From a virus, in the IMG/VR virus record IMGVR_UViG_3300035111_000017, positions 1 to 59,682 of that record: a DNA stretch of 59,682 nucleotides. One strand, given 5' to 3'. A model generated the notes under the pieces. The model saw nothing but the letters and a program-made list of their open reading frames with translations, ran no database searches and was not told where the DNA came from. Shown here one piece after another: positions 49,498 through 57,026 of this stretch. The position numbers and the translations under genes are program-made. Every line of letters starts with the position of its first letter. The stretch's first letter is position 1.

Positions 49498-49654
49498 AGC
49501 GGCTAACAGGACACGGCTCACCCGGAAAACATAAAGGTGGCCAGGGGCGGTCGATTGCCACAGGTTTATGATTGACAATAATTCTCAACGCTGCGCTCCC
49601 GCTCGTAAGCAGGGCTACGGCCAGCAGAAAGGCAAGAACGACTTTTTTGGGCAT
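49496..49654 (-). CDS. Small secreted or membrane-anchored protein, 52 aa
   Basis: ATG 49654 with a strong AAGGAG upstream. The N-terminus MPKKVVLAFLLAVALLTSGS is a signal peptide; cleavage after SAA is plausible. The short mature part is proline-rich with two Cys. Near lysis-type genes such proteins can act as spanin parts. It overlaps the plus-strand promoter and shares CATG at its start with the divergent gene 49653. Confidence 0.55.
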   Translation of the reverse strand: MPKKVVLAFLLAVALLTSGSAALRIIVNHKPVAIDRPWPPLCFPGEPCPVSR

Positions 49655-50300
49655 GATTAAATTCTCCTTGTTGGACTACGTTTTTCTCTGGGGAACAGTA
49701 GCGATAGATGCTGGACTATTCTTCGCTATAGAGTACCCTTTTCTTCGCTCATTGAAAATCTTTTTCGGAGCGATGGCCGCTCTTGATTTACTGTTTTTCT
49801 TTGTCTATCGCCAGCCGAGTTTCATCTATGCCCAATGGTACTCAATCATGGCCCTACTTGTCCTTCAAGGGTTTATCACCGCTGACCTTGTAGTCCTTGT
49901 CTGCCCAAGACTTCCGCGCACGCTGAAGAGAATCATCCCGGCTGTAATAGTTCTTGCCACCATTGTAAACGGTAAGCCGGGTTCCGTTTGGGGTACGGAA
50001 TACCCGACCCAGCACATGCTGGTTTATGAGATTTTCTGCCTTACCTTCCTGATCCTCTCCGTCTGCTTTTCCATTATCTTTTCTTCCGTCCGCAGATACG
50101 AAACCCTGGTCATGGGCTTCGGCTTTCTTCTCGCCGCCCAATCGGTTGCCGCCCTGCATCGCCTTTATGTGGGCATTAGCCCATTTATATGGAACCTGTG
50201 CTGGCTGGCCGGGATTGGGTTTATCGTCCATGCCATCTTCACTTATGAGCCTCTAAGTACTTTTCCACTAGCCATATCGTCAAGGGCAAAACAAAAGTAG
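49653..50300 (+). CDS. Multi-span membrane protein, 215 aa
   Basis: About six hydrophobic helices (DYVFLWGTVAIDAGLFFAI, IFFGAMAALDLLFFFVY, SIMALLVLQGFITADLVVLV, and three more). ATG 49653 has no good ribosome site; an in-frame start at 49572 is also possible. It is transcribed from its own plus promoter against the flow of the genome, so it looks like cargo (moron). Roles such as superinfection exclusion are possible but unproven. It overlaps the end of gene 50239-50592 tail-to-tail by 62 bases. Confidence 0.65.
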   Translation: MIKFSLLDYVFLWGTVAIDAGLFFAIEYPFLRSLKIFFGAMAALDLLFFFVYRQPSFIYAQWYSIMALLVLQGFITADLVVLVCPRLPRTLKRIIPAVIVLATIVNGKPGSVWGTEYPTQHMLVYEIFCLTFLILSVCFSIIFSSVRRYETLVMGFGFLLAAQSVAALHRLYVGISPFIWNLCWLAGIGFIVHAIFTYEPLSTFPLAISSRAKQK

Positions 50301-50592
50301 CCAGAAGTCCAAGCATCACCCACAACGCCCCCCGCATGTACCAGTAAGCCTGCGTTAGCCTGTGGTCTGAGTTTTCAAGTTCAGTGATTTTTCCGGGCTT
50401 CCCGTTGCCCCATAGAAATTCCATCTTGGTTTTCAACTCCGCTACGTCGGCGGAATCGGACAGACTGACTCTGAGCATGTTTTGCATGCTCTCGACTTGG
50501 GCAAGAAGTTCTTCCAGCGGTTCAGGGTTTGCGGCCATTTGAGATCGTGCTCCGTTTAAGTAGTCCTTCTCCCGAAGATTACCCTTAGGCAC
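50239..50592 (-). CDS. Membrane-anchored coiled-coil protein, 117 aa
   Basis: N-terminal charged helices (EPLEELLAQVESMQNMLRVS) followed by a C-terminal transmembrane helix (GALWVMLGLLATFVLPLTIW). This is the layout of haemolysin XhlA-type phage membrane proteins of the lysis region. Start could be GTG 50592 or ATG 50538 (GGAG upstream). Confidence 0.62.
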   Translation of the reverse strand: MPKGNLREKDYLNGARSQMAANPEPLEELLAQVESMQNMLRVSLSDSADVAELKTKMEFLWGNGKPGKITELENSDHRLTQAYWYMRGALWVMLGLLATFVLPLTIWLVEKYLEAHK

Positions 50593-50600
50593 GTCTCTAT

Positions 50601-50879
50601 CTAATGCGCTACTCCTGCTTTCTTGTTTTTTATTTGCTTGACTACTTCCCTTTGCTGATCGGAGATAACCTGTAGTTGATAATTAATGAGATCAATCTGC
50701 CACTGTTCCACCCGGCTCTTGTCCCGCTCAGCCAGCATCTCAACCTTGGAACGAGTTACCGCGTTAGCCTGATTCTGGATTATCTGATAACCAGTTCCAG
50801 TGGCCACCATGCCCATAAGCCACACAAGCAGCCATTGCAATCTGTCGGGTTTACGGCGGTTCTTGAAGTCTATGCTCAT
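50601..50879 (-). CDS. Membrane-anchored coiled-coil protein, possible inner spanin, 92 aa
   Basis: One N-terminal transmembrane helix (LQWLLVWLMGMVATGTGYQI) is followed by a long polar coiled coil (KSRVEQWQIDLINYQLQVIS). This topology matches an inner-membrane spanin, which links inner and outer membranes at lysis. No paired outer lipoprotein is nested in it; the lipoprotein at 15923 is far away. So spanin is a hypothesis. Confidence 0.55.
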   Translation of the reverse strand: MSIDFKNRRKPDRLQWLLVWLMGMVATGTGYQIIQNQANAVTRSKVEMLAERDKSRVEQWQIDLINYQLQVISDQQREVVKQIKNKKAGVAH

Positions 50880-50887
50880 GGTTAAAC

Positions 50888-51610
50888 CTATAGACCCCGC
50901 ACGTTCCAGTTCTTAATCTGTATCGAACACGGAACCCCGTTCCCCATGGAATCAATCTGTACCGCATTGTGTAGGTAGTTGGTCTGCGGTGACCACTTCA
51001 GTTTCTTCCCGTGCGCCAGATTCACCGGATAGGTTGCCCCGTCAATGACAATAGAATCGTGGTAGGTAACTCCATTGGCGCGGTCGATAATGAAGTATGC
51101 CTGCGCGGAAACAAATACCCCAGACTTTACGGATGGCGGAGGAATAGACGGAACGGCAGCCCACTTACCCGCAACCTGATCGAATAAACTCCACGCCGGA
51201 GGACCGTCCACATGCGACCACTTGTACTGCCATGCCATGTTGTACGTCCATCCCGCTTCGCACAGTTCAATCTCAAACTCTCTGGCGTTGCCGGGAAGGT
51301 CTGCGGCTTGCAGGGAAAACTCTAACTCCCATGCGGCGTAAACAATCTTCGGCGGGGTGCGGGATATCGTTCCGTAACGATACAGATTGTCCCAAGGTTT
51401 ACCCGATGGACGCTTGGCGGGAGAAAACTCCAGCAGAGCGGGACTGGTATCGGTTCCCGGCTTCCATGTTGACTTGCCATGAGGCAAAACATTCGGCCCT
51501 CCCGTATCCGCTCCCCCGCCGTCTATCATGGTCAGGACTTTCTCCAGACCAGTCCACTCGTAGAATAACCTGTCTCCGCTTAACAGTTCTTTGGTAACCG
51601 AATCAATCAT
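50888..51610 (-). CDS. Unknown beta-rich protein of the lysis region, 240 aa
   Basis: ATG 51610 overlaps the stop of the 67-aa membrane gene (ATGA); the much longer reading to 52030 is a shadow of other genes. Residues suggest a beta-sandwich, lectin-like fold (AWELEFSLQAADLPGNAREF, AYFIIDRANGVTYHDSIVID). It could bind a glycan or be a virion protein. No endolysin motif is visible. Confidence 0.62.
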   Translation of the reverse strand: MIDSVTKELLSGDRLFYEWTGLEKVLTMIDGGGADTGGPNVLPHGKSTWKPGTDTSPALLEFSPAKRPSGKPWDNLYRYGTISRTPPKIVYAAWELEFSLQAADLPGNAREFEIELCEAGWTYNMAWQYKWSHVDGPPAWSLFDQVAGKWAAVPSIPPPSVKSGVFVSAQAYFIIDRANGVTYHDSIVIDGATYPVNLAHGKKLKWSPQTNYLHNAVQIDSMGNGVPCSIQIKNWNVRGL

Positions 51611-51810
51611 AAGACACCGAACCTTGTCAGTAGCCACCATACCATCATGACGACCACAACAAAAATAATAATCTGCGGAAATGGCGGCTGCATCTTTACG
51701 TAATTTACCAGCAGCCACAACGCAAACCCGCAGACCACAAGAACCAGAACGATCTCGATCCCGTCCCGTAGGGAAAAAGGTCTCACAAGTATCGTCAAAG
51801 CATTCAGCAT
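51607..51810 (-). CDS. Two-span membrane protein, Thivi_2564-type holin candidate
   Basis: A 67-residue protein with two helices (IVLVLVVCGFALWLLVNYV and IIIFVVVVMMVWWLL) separated by KMQPPFPQ. This pattern is common in small phage membrane proteins of lysis regions. A perfect AGGAGG precedes ATG 51810. Confidence 0.68.
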   Translation of the reverse strand: MLNALTILVRPFSLRDGIEIVLVLVVCGFALWLLVNYVKMQPPFPQIIIFVVVVMMVWWLLTRFGVL

Positions 51811-51819
51811 GGAATCCTC

Positions 51820-52062
51820 CTACTTCTGAGATGCGTTTACCACACTCACCGGGGTTTGAGATGGCCCAATGGTTAGGGGCGTATTGGCCTTCCATCGCCC
51901 GTATAGGGCCAGCAACGCCCCGGCTAGAGATACGGCCACCTTTGCCCATCCCAGCGCGTCTGTGGGCATCGTAGTGATGTCCACAGAGCCGGGAAAGAAT
52001 TGGGCGACAATCATGGTGACGATACCCCAAATGGTCTTTGACGTTAAAAAGTTCTTAGTCAT
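51820..52062 (-). CDS. Holin-like protein, 80 aa
   Basis: Starts MTKNFLTSKTIWGIVTMIVA, with a second helix AKVAVSLAGALLALYGR near the middle and a polar end. SKTIWG...GALLALYGRWKA is a familiar phage holin pattern. Holins form lesions in the cytoplasmic membrane for lysis. First gene of the minus lysis-type operon. Confidence 0.72.
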   Translation of the reverse strand: MTKNFLTSKTIWGIVTMIVAQFFPGSVDITTMPTDALGWAKVAVSLAGALLALYGRWKANTPLTIGPSQTPVSVVNASQK

Positions 52063-52099
52063 ATTTTCCCTTTTTCCTCGAATCTATTGTAACCCTCAA

Positions 52100-52113
52100 G
52101 TCCAACGTTAGAC
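52100..52113. repeat. 14-bp palindrome copy 27 (GTCCAACGTTAGAC)
   Basis: Exact to consensus; between divergent genes, 7 bases upstream of the -35 of plus promoter 52121-52149. Confidence 0.95.
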
Positions 52114-52120
52114 TTTACTG

Positions 52121-52149
52121 TTGACACCTTCAGCGCAGTTTGATAACAT
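52121..52149 (+). promoter_or_regulatory. Plus-strand promoter of the secreted cargo gene
   Basis: TTGACA 52121-52126, 17-base spacer ending TTTGA, TAACAT 52144-52149. The ATG at 52157 follows after 7 bases (leaderless). Confidence 0.85.
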
Positions 52150-52156
52150 ACGGTTT

Positions 52157-52975
52157 ATGAAAACTTTCTTCACTGTCTTACTGCTGATGTCCAGCGCATT
52201 CCTGCTTTGCTGCGGCGGCAACACCGCCCATGCACAACAACAAACCACTCCCGCGAATTCTATTTTCAGTGGGCGCTATATATTTCGCTCCGAACTCCAT
52301 ACCGTGAATGCATCTACCCCATTCGTGGAAGGAGGAGTCATCAATGCAGATGGCAACGGAAACATTATTTCCGTGTTCACTACCTACAATCGGGGCGGCT
52401 CTTACATCACGTCGCCCAATGCGGCATCCCGTGGAATCTATTCCATTGACTCGCAAGGCTTCGGAACAATTTCTTTGAGCATTCTGTCCGGGTCTTTCTG
52501 GATGACCCCTGAGCACATGTTCTGTAAGATTTCCGGAGATTACTGCACCGTGGTAAGTTCTGAACCCGGAAGAGCGTGGCAAGGTAAACTTTGGCGCGAC
52601 AAGTCCATAACTACAGCATCCACTCTTACGGGTTCTTTCATCTTCGAAAGCGACGGCTCCCTTAATCAGTTCGCGGAATCGGGGATAATATCTTTTTCTG
52701 CAAATGGAAACTATTCCCTGTCGTCCATCTACAATGTCGCGCTCAATCCGTCCGTTAGCAACTTGACGAATCCATCTCCCTCCTTCACCTGCGGAGTGAT
52801 TACCCCCATGTCGTACTACGGAGAACCCGGAATATTTAACGCTACTCAAGGTCAATGTCCTTCTACCGTTGGTTTCGATGAGTTCGCCATGTACTGCTTT
52901 CTTGATGGATCATTTTGCATCCTCGTACCGCATCACAATGGCGGGGGATGGATCGCAGAAATGAGAAAGCAGTAA
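52157..52975 (+). CDS. Secreted two-domain protein, Acidobacteriota-like cargo
   Basis: ATG 52157 gives a signal peptide (MKTFFTVLLLMSSAFLLCCG...AHA) and 272 residues. Two similar domains follow: the first has SGRYIFRSELHTVNA, EGGVINADGNGNIISVF, and the second TGSFIFESDGSLNQF, ESGIISFSANGNYS. The G(V/I)..ADGNGNI pattern is common in secreted proteins of Acidobacteriota. Acting outside the cytoplasm, it might change the host surface. Its own promoter, opposite strand and host-like sequence mark it as a moron. The alternative ATG upstream is excluded by the promoter. Confidence 0.7.
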   Translation: MKTFFTVLLLMSSAFLLCCGGNTAHAQQQTTPANSIFSGRYIFRSELHTVNASTPFVEGGVINADGNGNIISVFTTYNRGGSYITSPNAASRGIYSIDSQGFGTISLSILSGSFWMTPEHMFCKISGDYCTVVSSEPGRAWQGKLWRDKSITTASTLTGSFIFESDGSLNQFAESGIISFSANGNYSLSSIYNVALNPSVSNLTNPSPSFTCGVITPMSYYGEPGIFNATQGQCPSTVGFDEFAMYCFLDGSFCILVPHHNGGGWIAEMRKQ

Positions 52976-54676
52976 TTACTGCGCCCATTCAAATATCACG
53001 ATTCCTGATCCGCCCGCAGCTCCGGCGGCATTCGCAAATACTCCACCGCCTCCAGCCCCTGAATTAGCACTCCCAGCTGCTCCCTGCAATGGGGCAGCTC
53101 CAAATGGCCCAGCCGCGCCTAGCGCTCCCACCGTTGGCGCGGCTAACCACGTAAGATTGCCTGCATTCCCATTGAAATTAATATCGCCATTTGTGGCCGT
53201 TCCTCCAGCCCCGCCACTGTTTGCTCCAGCATTTCCGCCAACTCCGCCTAAACCTCCATTAGAGGTTACCGTGGTAATGACCTGAGTCCCGCTGGCGATA
53301 CTAGACGCTCCGCCGGTATTTCCGGTAGCGTTTACATTTCCAGTTCCTCCGTTACCTACAGTAACTACTATCGTGTTTTGAGGAGTCAATCCAGAGAGCC
53401 ATTTAATTGCAAGACCGCCTGCTCCTCCGCCGCCTCCGCCTGCGTTCACTCCGTTCCCGCCGCCGCCTGCTCCGCCGCCGCCAACGACTATGACTTTTAC
53501 CGCCGTCACCCCTACTGGAATAGTGAATGTTCCATTGGCCGTGAACTGCTGGAATTTCAGTACTCCGTAAGCCAGCACTCCGCCCGTGGGAGCAGTCGCG
53601 GCAAAGGTATGCTTGGTTCCATCCGTTCCAGCTAACTCAATCGAATTGTCTACCGCGAAGGTCTTGGCATTGGTAAGGGTGAAGGTTCCCGTGGTACTAG
53701 AAATTATCAGCCCGTTAATGCTTGTCGCCGTCGCTACTCCCAAAACCGGAGCTACTAAAGTCGGGGTATTCGATAGAACTATATTCCCCGTTCCCGTCTG
53801 GTTACTGCTGGCTAAAGCAGTTCCGCCGCCTATCGCCAGAGTCCCTGTGACGGTGACGTTCGATGAAAATGATCCCGTAGTCCCTGAAATGGCCGCCGCC
53901 GATACGTTGCCGGAGAACACGCCATTAGTTACCGCGATAGGCCCGCCAGTGTAGGACGTTCCAGTGATGGCCCCAGCCGTAATGGTCCCCGTGATTGCCG
54001 CGTTTCCGTTTACGATTAGACCAGTTCCGATGAACTGATTGATTACCGTATTGCCGAACGTGTTAGGGCTGGCGTTGCTTCCGCCCGTGAAACTCTGCCC
54101 CGTCACCGCGCCTGAGAACGTTCCTACAGTTCCGGTAATTACGCTTCCCGTGATGGGATTGCCGCCCGTCGATAGCGAACCCTGAAGGGTGACGGCGGTA
54201 TTCAGGTTTACAACGTCTGAGGCGTTCTTTGTAAAAGCTATGTCAGCTCCGCCCAAGTTAGCCTTCCACGCTGGCCCTACATCGGCAGTCGCCATCCTGA
54301 GAACCCCGGAAGTCGCAGGCGTAGCAGAAGAAGAGATGAAGGCGGACGCGGTTACGGTTGTGGACGCCGTAGGATCGTTCAGCAGAACGTCCGTAATCGT
54401 CTCTGTCGAGGGCATCCCCGCGCCTGACAGTTGAATTGTGTAATGGCCGTTCGCCGCGTAAAAAATAAAATCTCCGGTCAGGGCAGATGCGGTAAAAGGA
54501 TTGGCCAGCGGAGTCCCAATGTTGTCGGCAAAGATCGTAGAAAGGGTAGTCGTACCAAAGTTGAATACCGTTACCGTGGCACCAGGATAAGAAGCATCAA
54601 CAAGCGTAGTGCTCTGGATGCCTTGAGTGACAACCTTTTGCCCGCCGAGAAACGCTGTGCCCTGTTTAGCTTCCAT
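52976..54676 (-). CDS. Tail fibre/adhesin with glycine-rich tip, 566 aa
   Basis: The N-terminal 100 residues are a beta attachment domain; the middle is a repetitive Gly/Thr/Ser beta region (TGSVITGTVGTFSGAVTGQS). From residue about 385 it has the classic opening FTANGTFTIPVGVTAVKVIV followed by polyglycine stretches and a terminal GIVIFEW. Such glycine-rich tips form receptor-binding sandwich structures in phage adhesins. It therefore probably decides host range. Ends one base after the convergent cargo gene. Confidence 0.8.
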   Translation of the reverse strand: MEAKQGTAFLGGQKVVTQGIQSTTLVDASYPGATVTVFNFGTTTLSTIFADNIGTPLANPFTASALTGDFIFYAANGHYTIQLSGAGMPSTETITDVLLNDPTASTTVTASAFISSSATPATSGVLRMATADVGPAWKANLGGADIAFTKNASDVVNLNTAVTLQGSLSTGGNPITGSVITGTVGTFSGAVTGQSFTGGSNASPNTFGNTVINQFIGTGLIVNGNAAITGTITAGAITGTSYTGGPIAVTNGVFSGNVSAAAISGTTGSFSSNVTVTGTLAIGGGTALASSNQTGTGNIVLSNTPTLVAPVLGVATATSINGLIISSTTGTFTLTNAKTFAVDNSIELAGTDGTKHTFAATAPTGGVLAYGVLKFQQFTANGTFTIPVGVTAVKVIVVGGGGAGGGGNGVNAGGGGGGAGGLAIKWLSGLTPQNTIVVTVGNGGTGNVNATGNTGGASSIASGTQVITTVTSNGGLGGVGGNAGANSGGAGGTATNGDINFNGNAGNLTWLAAPTVGALGAAGPFGAAPLQGAAGSANSGAGGGGVFANAAGAAGGSGIVIFEWAQ

Positions 54677-54679
54677 ACT

Positions 54680-55651
54680 CTAGCCCGGAAAAACCGCAAT
54701 CCCCTGCGCCATATCGACCCACGGAAGATTGAGCGCATAACCGTCACTTTCGGCCTTCGGGATCGTGTTTCGCTTGGTCATTTCTTCGTCTACGAAAATG
54801 TACTCATTCAGAAGTTTCTTGTATTCTTTTTCCGCTGCCCCATGAAGGTACTTAAAATCTCCCGACCCCGCCAGTTTAGGATTAGCTATTGCCCACTCGT
54901 ACCCAAGCATCTTCGCCTTTTCCATAACGATGTCCTCGCCCAATGGAGGGATTACCGTGTCGCTGAAACCGGGGTTGGTATTGTCGAAGTCTTTGGCGGA
55001 GCAGTACCCGGATGCAACATACGTCAAACCCTGTTGCGGGGCGGGCCACATCTCAAACATCGGGAACCCGTAGAAGTTTCCGGGCTGAAGATTGATCTGG
55101 TAGGGGATTACTGCGGTCGGAAATCCAAGCTGAAGTCTCTGCGGGTCTGTCTGCCCTATCTCGGAACGGGTCTTGGTCGTAGCCAGTGAGTACCCCGTTA
55201 CGGGATCGCGGATGTCGTCAAACCATACAAAATTCTTGACCGGGGCGAAGTAATAGACCTCGTAAATCTGGTAACTAGATCCAGCACCCGTGGGAGTATC
55301 GACATAGGCCCGGTCTAGCGTGATCGTGTTCGTTCCGTTATAGGCGATGATGTTATACAACGTCCCTTGCCCCACCCTGAATTGCTGTGACGTGATAGGA
55401 GTCACAGAGGGGATAGCGGCCCATGCCGCCGATGCCGCCGCGTCACCTGTGACCGTCGTTATACCTCGGGTTAAAGTCACTGTTCCGGTCGTAACGGTGA
55501 TTGGAGTGGGGATTGAAAAGTCTATCCAACGGAAAGACCAGAACCATGCACGTTGGACGTTTCGCCATGCACGGTTGACAAGCGTAGGAGTGTACGGACT
55601 AGGGACAGGTACGATTCCCTGTAATTCCGCTGCCATTGACGACCATGACAA
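54680..55651 (-). CDS. Head-tail (neck) connector-like protein, 323 aa
   Basis: Starts with SMAAELQGIVPVPSPYTPTL and helix NRAWRNVQRAWFWSFRWIDF, a pattern of phage connector/adaptor proteins, followed by beta domains (QQFRVGQGTLYNIIAYNGTN) and a helical end. Gene order places it next to the adhesin. Role is inferred. Confidence 0.58.
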   Translation of the reverse strand: MSWSSMAAELQGIVPVPSPYTPTLVNRAWRNVQRAWFWSFRWIDFSIPTPITVTTGTVTLTRGITTVTGDAAASAAWAAIPSVTPITSQQFRVGQGTLYNIIAYNGTNTITLDRAYVDTPTGAGSSYQIYEVYYFAPVKNFVWFDDIRDPVTGYSLATTKTRSEIGQTDPQRLQLGFPTAVIPYQINLQPGNFYGFPMFEMWPAPQQGLTYVASGYCSAKDFDNTNPGFSDTVIPPLGEDIVMEKAKMLGYEWAIANPKLAGSGDFKYLHGAAEKEYKKLLNEYIFVDEEMTKRNTIPKAESDGYALNLPWVDMAQGIAVFPG

Positions 55652-55652
55652 T

Positions 55653-56072
55653 TTACCCGTCCTTTGTTGTGCGGATAGACTCGCAGTCTAGGCAATATCT
55701 CCATCCCTGTCCGCTGATTGCCGTATTGATAGATGTGCGAGGATGTCCCTTGCGGCAGAATAAACTGAAGTGTCTATCTAGATTTTCGGCATGAGTTACA
55801 GCTTCAAGGTGGTCAGGATTTACGCATTTCTTGTTTCTACATGTGTGGTCTAACTCCATGCCTTCAGGGACGGGGCCGTACTTTATCTCGTACAGCAACT
55901 TGTGCACTCGATACATTTTCATATCTATTCTGGCCTGTGCGTAGCCCTTAGCGGTTAAGTTGCCGTTCCACTCCCAACATTTTTCTGTCTTATTTATCCT
56001 TCCAGCTACGCGAGGCGGAAGTATCCTGCTTTCTCTCCATAGTCTTTGCTCTTCTTTTTTTATCCATGGCAT
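55653..56072 (-). CDS. HNH homing endonuclease, 139 aa
   Basis: N-terminal part KCWEWNGNLTAKGYAQARID, HNH core VHKLLYEIKYGPVPEGMELD then HTCRNKKCVNPDHLEAVT, and a C-terminal zinc piece. Freestanding, inserted directly upstream of the connector-like gene. Confidence 0.88.
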   Translation of the reverse strand: MPWIKKEEQRLWRESRILPPRVAGRINKTEKCWEWNGNLTAKGYAQARIDMKMYRVHKLLYEIKYGPVPEGMELDHTCRNKKCVNPDHLEAVTHAENLDRHFSLFCRKGHPRTSINTAISGQGWRYCLDCESIRTTKDG

Positions 56073-56093
56073 ACACTAATTATAGACCCGCCT

Positions 56094-56107
56094 GTCTAAC
56101 GTTGGAC
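56094..56107. repeat. 14-bp palindrome copy 28 (GTCTAACGTTGGAC)
   Basis: Exact to consensus; intergenic, right after the stop of gene 56107-56304. Confidence 0.95.
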
Positions 56108-56304
56108 TAGGACGCGATTACCAGATCGTGCGCCTCTTGCTGTACATCCAGCGCGGCCTTGGCGAATTGCTCTTTCGCCGCCTCGACTTCCGCCTTGGCG
56201 TCCTCGATCTGCTTTCCGAGGGTTTCCCTCGTAGCCACCAATGCCTTGAGGGCATCGGTTTTTGCCGTAAGGTTTTCGCTTGCCGCTTTCAGTTCATCTG
56301 CCAT
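56107..56304 (-). CDS. Small coiled-coil protein, 65 aa
   Basis: Almost entirely one heptad-patterned helix (LTAKTDALKALVATRETLGK, AEVEAAKEQFAKAALDVQQE). Could be a virion-associated coiled coil. No family recognised. Confidence 0.62.
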   Translation of the reverse strand: MADELKAASENLTAKTDALKALVATRETLGKQIEDAKAEVEAAKEQFAKAALDVQQEAHDLVIAS

Positions 56305-56321
56305 GTTTGCCTTTCACAAGT

Positions 56322-56348
56322 GCGGCCCTGTGTTTAAAGCAGGGCCGC
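56322..56348 (-). other. Strong RNA hairpin between structural genes
   Basis: GCGGCCCTG (56322-56330) pairs with CAGGGCCGC (56340-56348). No U tract on the minus strand, so rather an mRNA processing or stability hairpin than a terminator. Confidence 0.6.
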
Positions 56349-56372
56349 GACTAGAAGGAGACGGATGGCCTC

Positions 56373-56999
56373 TTACGAGTTCAATGCCTGCTGCGGAATC
56401 TCTTCCCAGATCAATTCGGCAAAGGTCGATGACGCGCCCGAAGCCGTGGAGGTCTGAAAACTGATTGCCGAACCGGGCAAGAGAATCAATGATCCGTCAA
56501 ACCATCTGTTCATCGCCAACTGGTACGGGATCGTCGTGATAGCGCCCGTAAGTCCCGAGCCAAGTGTAGCAATGGCAATCGGGGCCGCTGGCAGGGTTGC
56601 CGCCGTCAAAATCTGCCCGGACGGAGAGTTCGTATTGCCGATAAGACAGTTGGAGAAAGTTGCCACTGTTCCCGTAACCGCCGCCGCAGCCACGTTAACG
56701 TTTGCCGCCAGCCATACCACAGCCGCAGCCACGTTCGCTACGCTGAGAATAACTCCGGCATACCACACCGAAAGCAGCTTCGTGCTGCCCTTGGGGTTGG
56801 CCAGGGTAAGTACCGGCGTGGTGGCCGAAAGTCCGGCTTGGGTCGTTACGCCCGATTGATTGGACGAGATAAAGCAGTTCCCGTTCAGTACGGCCTGCTG
56901 GTAACGTGCGTGTGCGTCCATGGTTAGGGTTTCAAATCCCGCCGCTCCACGGGCGACACTCTGGCCGCCTGTAGAATAATTTTTTACTTCATTCTGCAT
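56373..56999 (-). CDS. Structural virion protein, 208 aa
   Basis: Beta-rich, rich in Ala, Thr, Gly and Ser (SATTPVLTLANPKGSTKLLS). Begins MQNEVKNYSTGGQSVARGAA. Lies in the structural operon leading from the capsid gene. May be a head fibre or decoration protein; no specific family. Confidence 0.6.
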   Translation of the reverse strand: MQNEVKNYSTGGQSVARGAAGFETLTMDAHARYQQAVLNGNCFISSNQSGVTTQAGLSATTPVLTLANPKGSTKLLSVWYAGVILSVANVAAAVVWLAANVNVAAAAVTGTVATFSNCLIGNTNSPSGQILTAATLPAAPIAIATLGSGLTGAITTIPYQLAMNRWFDGSLILLPGSAISFQTSTASGASSTFAELIWEEIPQQALNS

Positions 57000-57026
57000 A
57001 ACCGTCTCCTTGTTTTCACCTGGGTA

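Noticed and set aside
52178-52855. 225-codon minus frame opposite the secreted cargo gene
   Set aside because: Antisense shadow; the plus frame has signal peptide, promoter and domain repeats.
54431-55189. 252-codon plus frame
   Set aside because: Shadow of the adhesin and connector genes on the minus strand.
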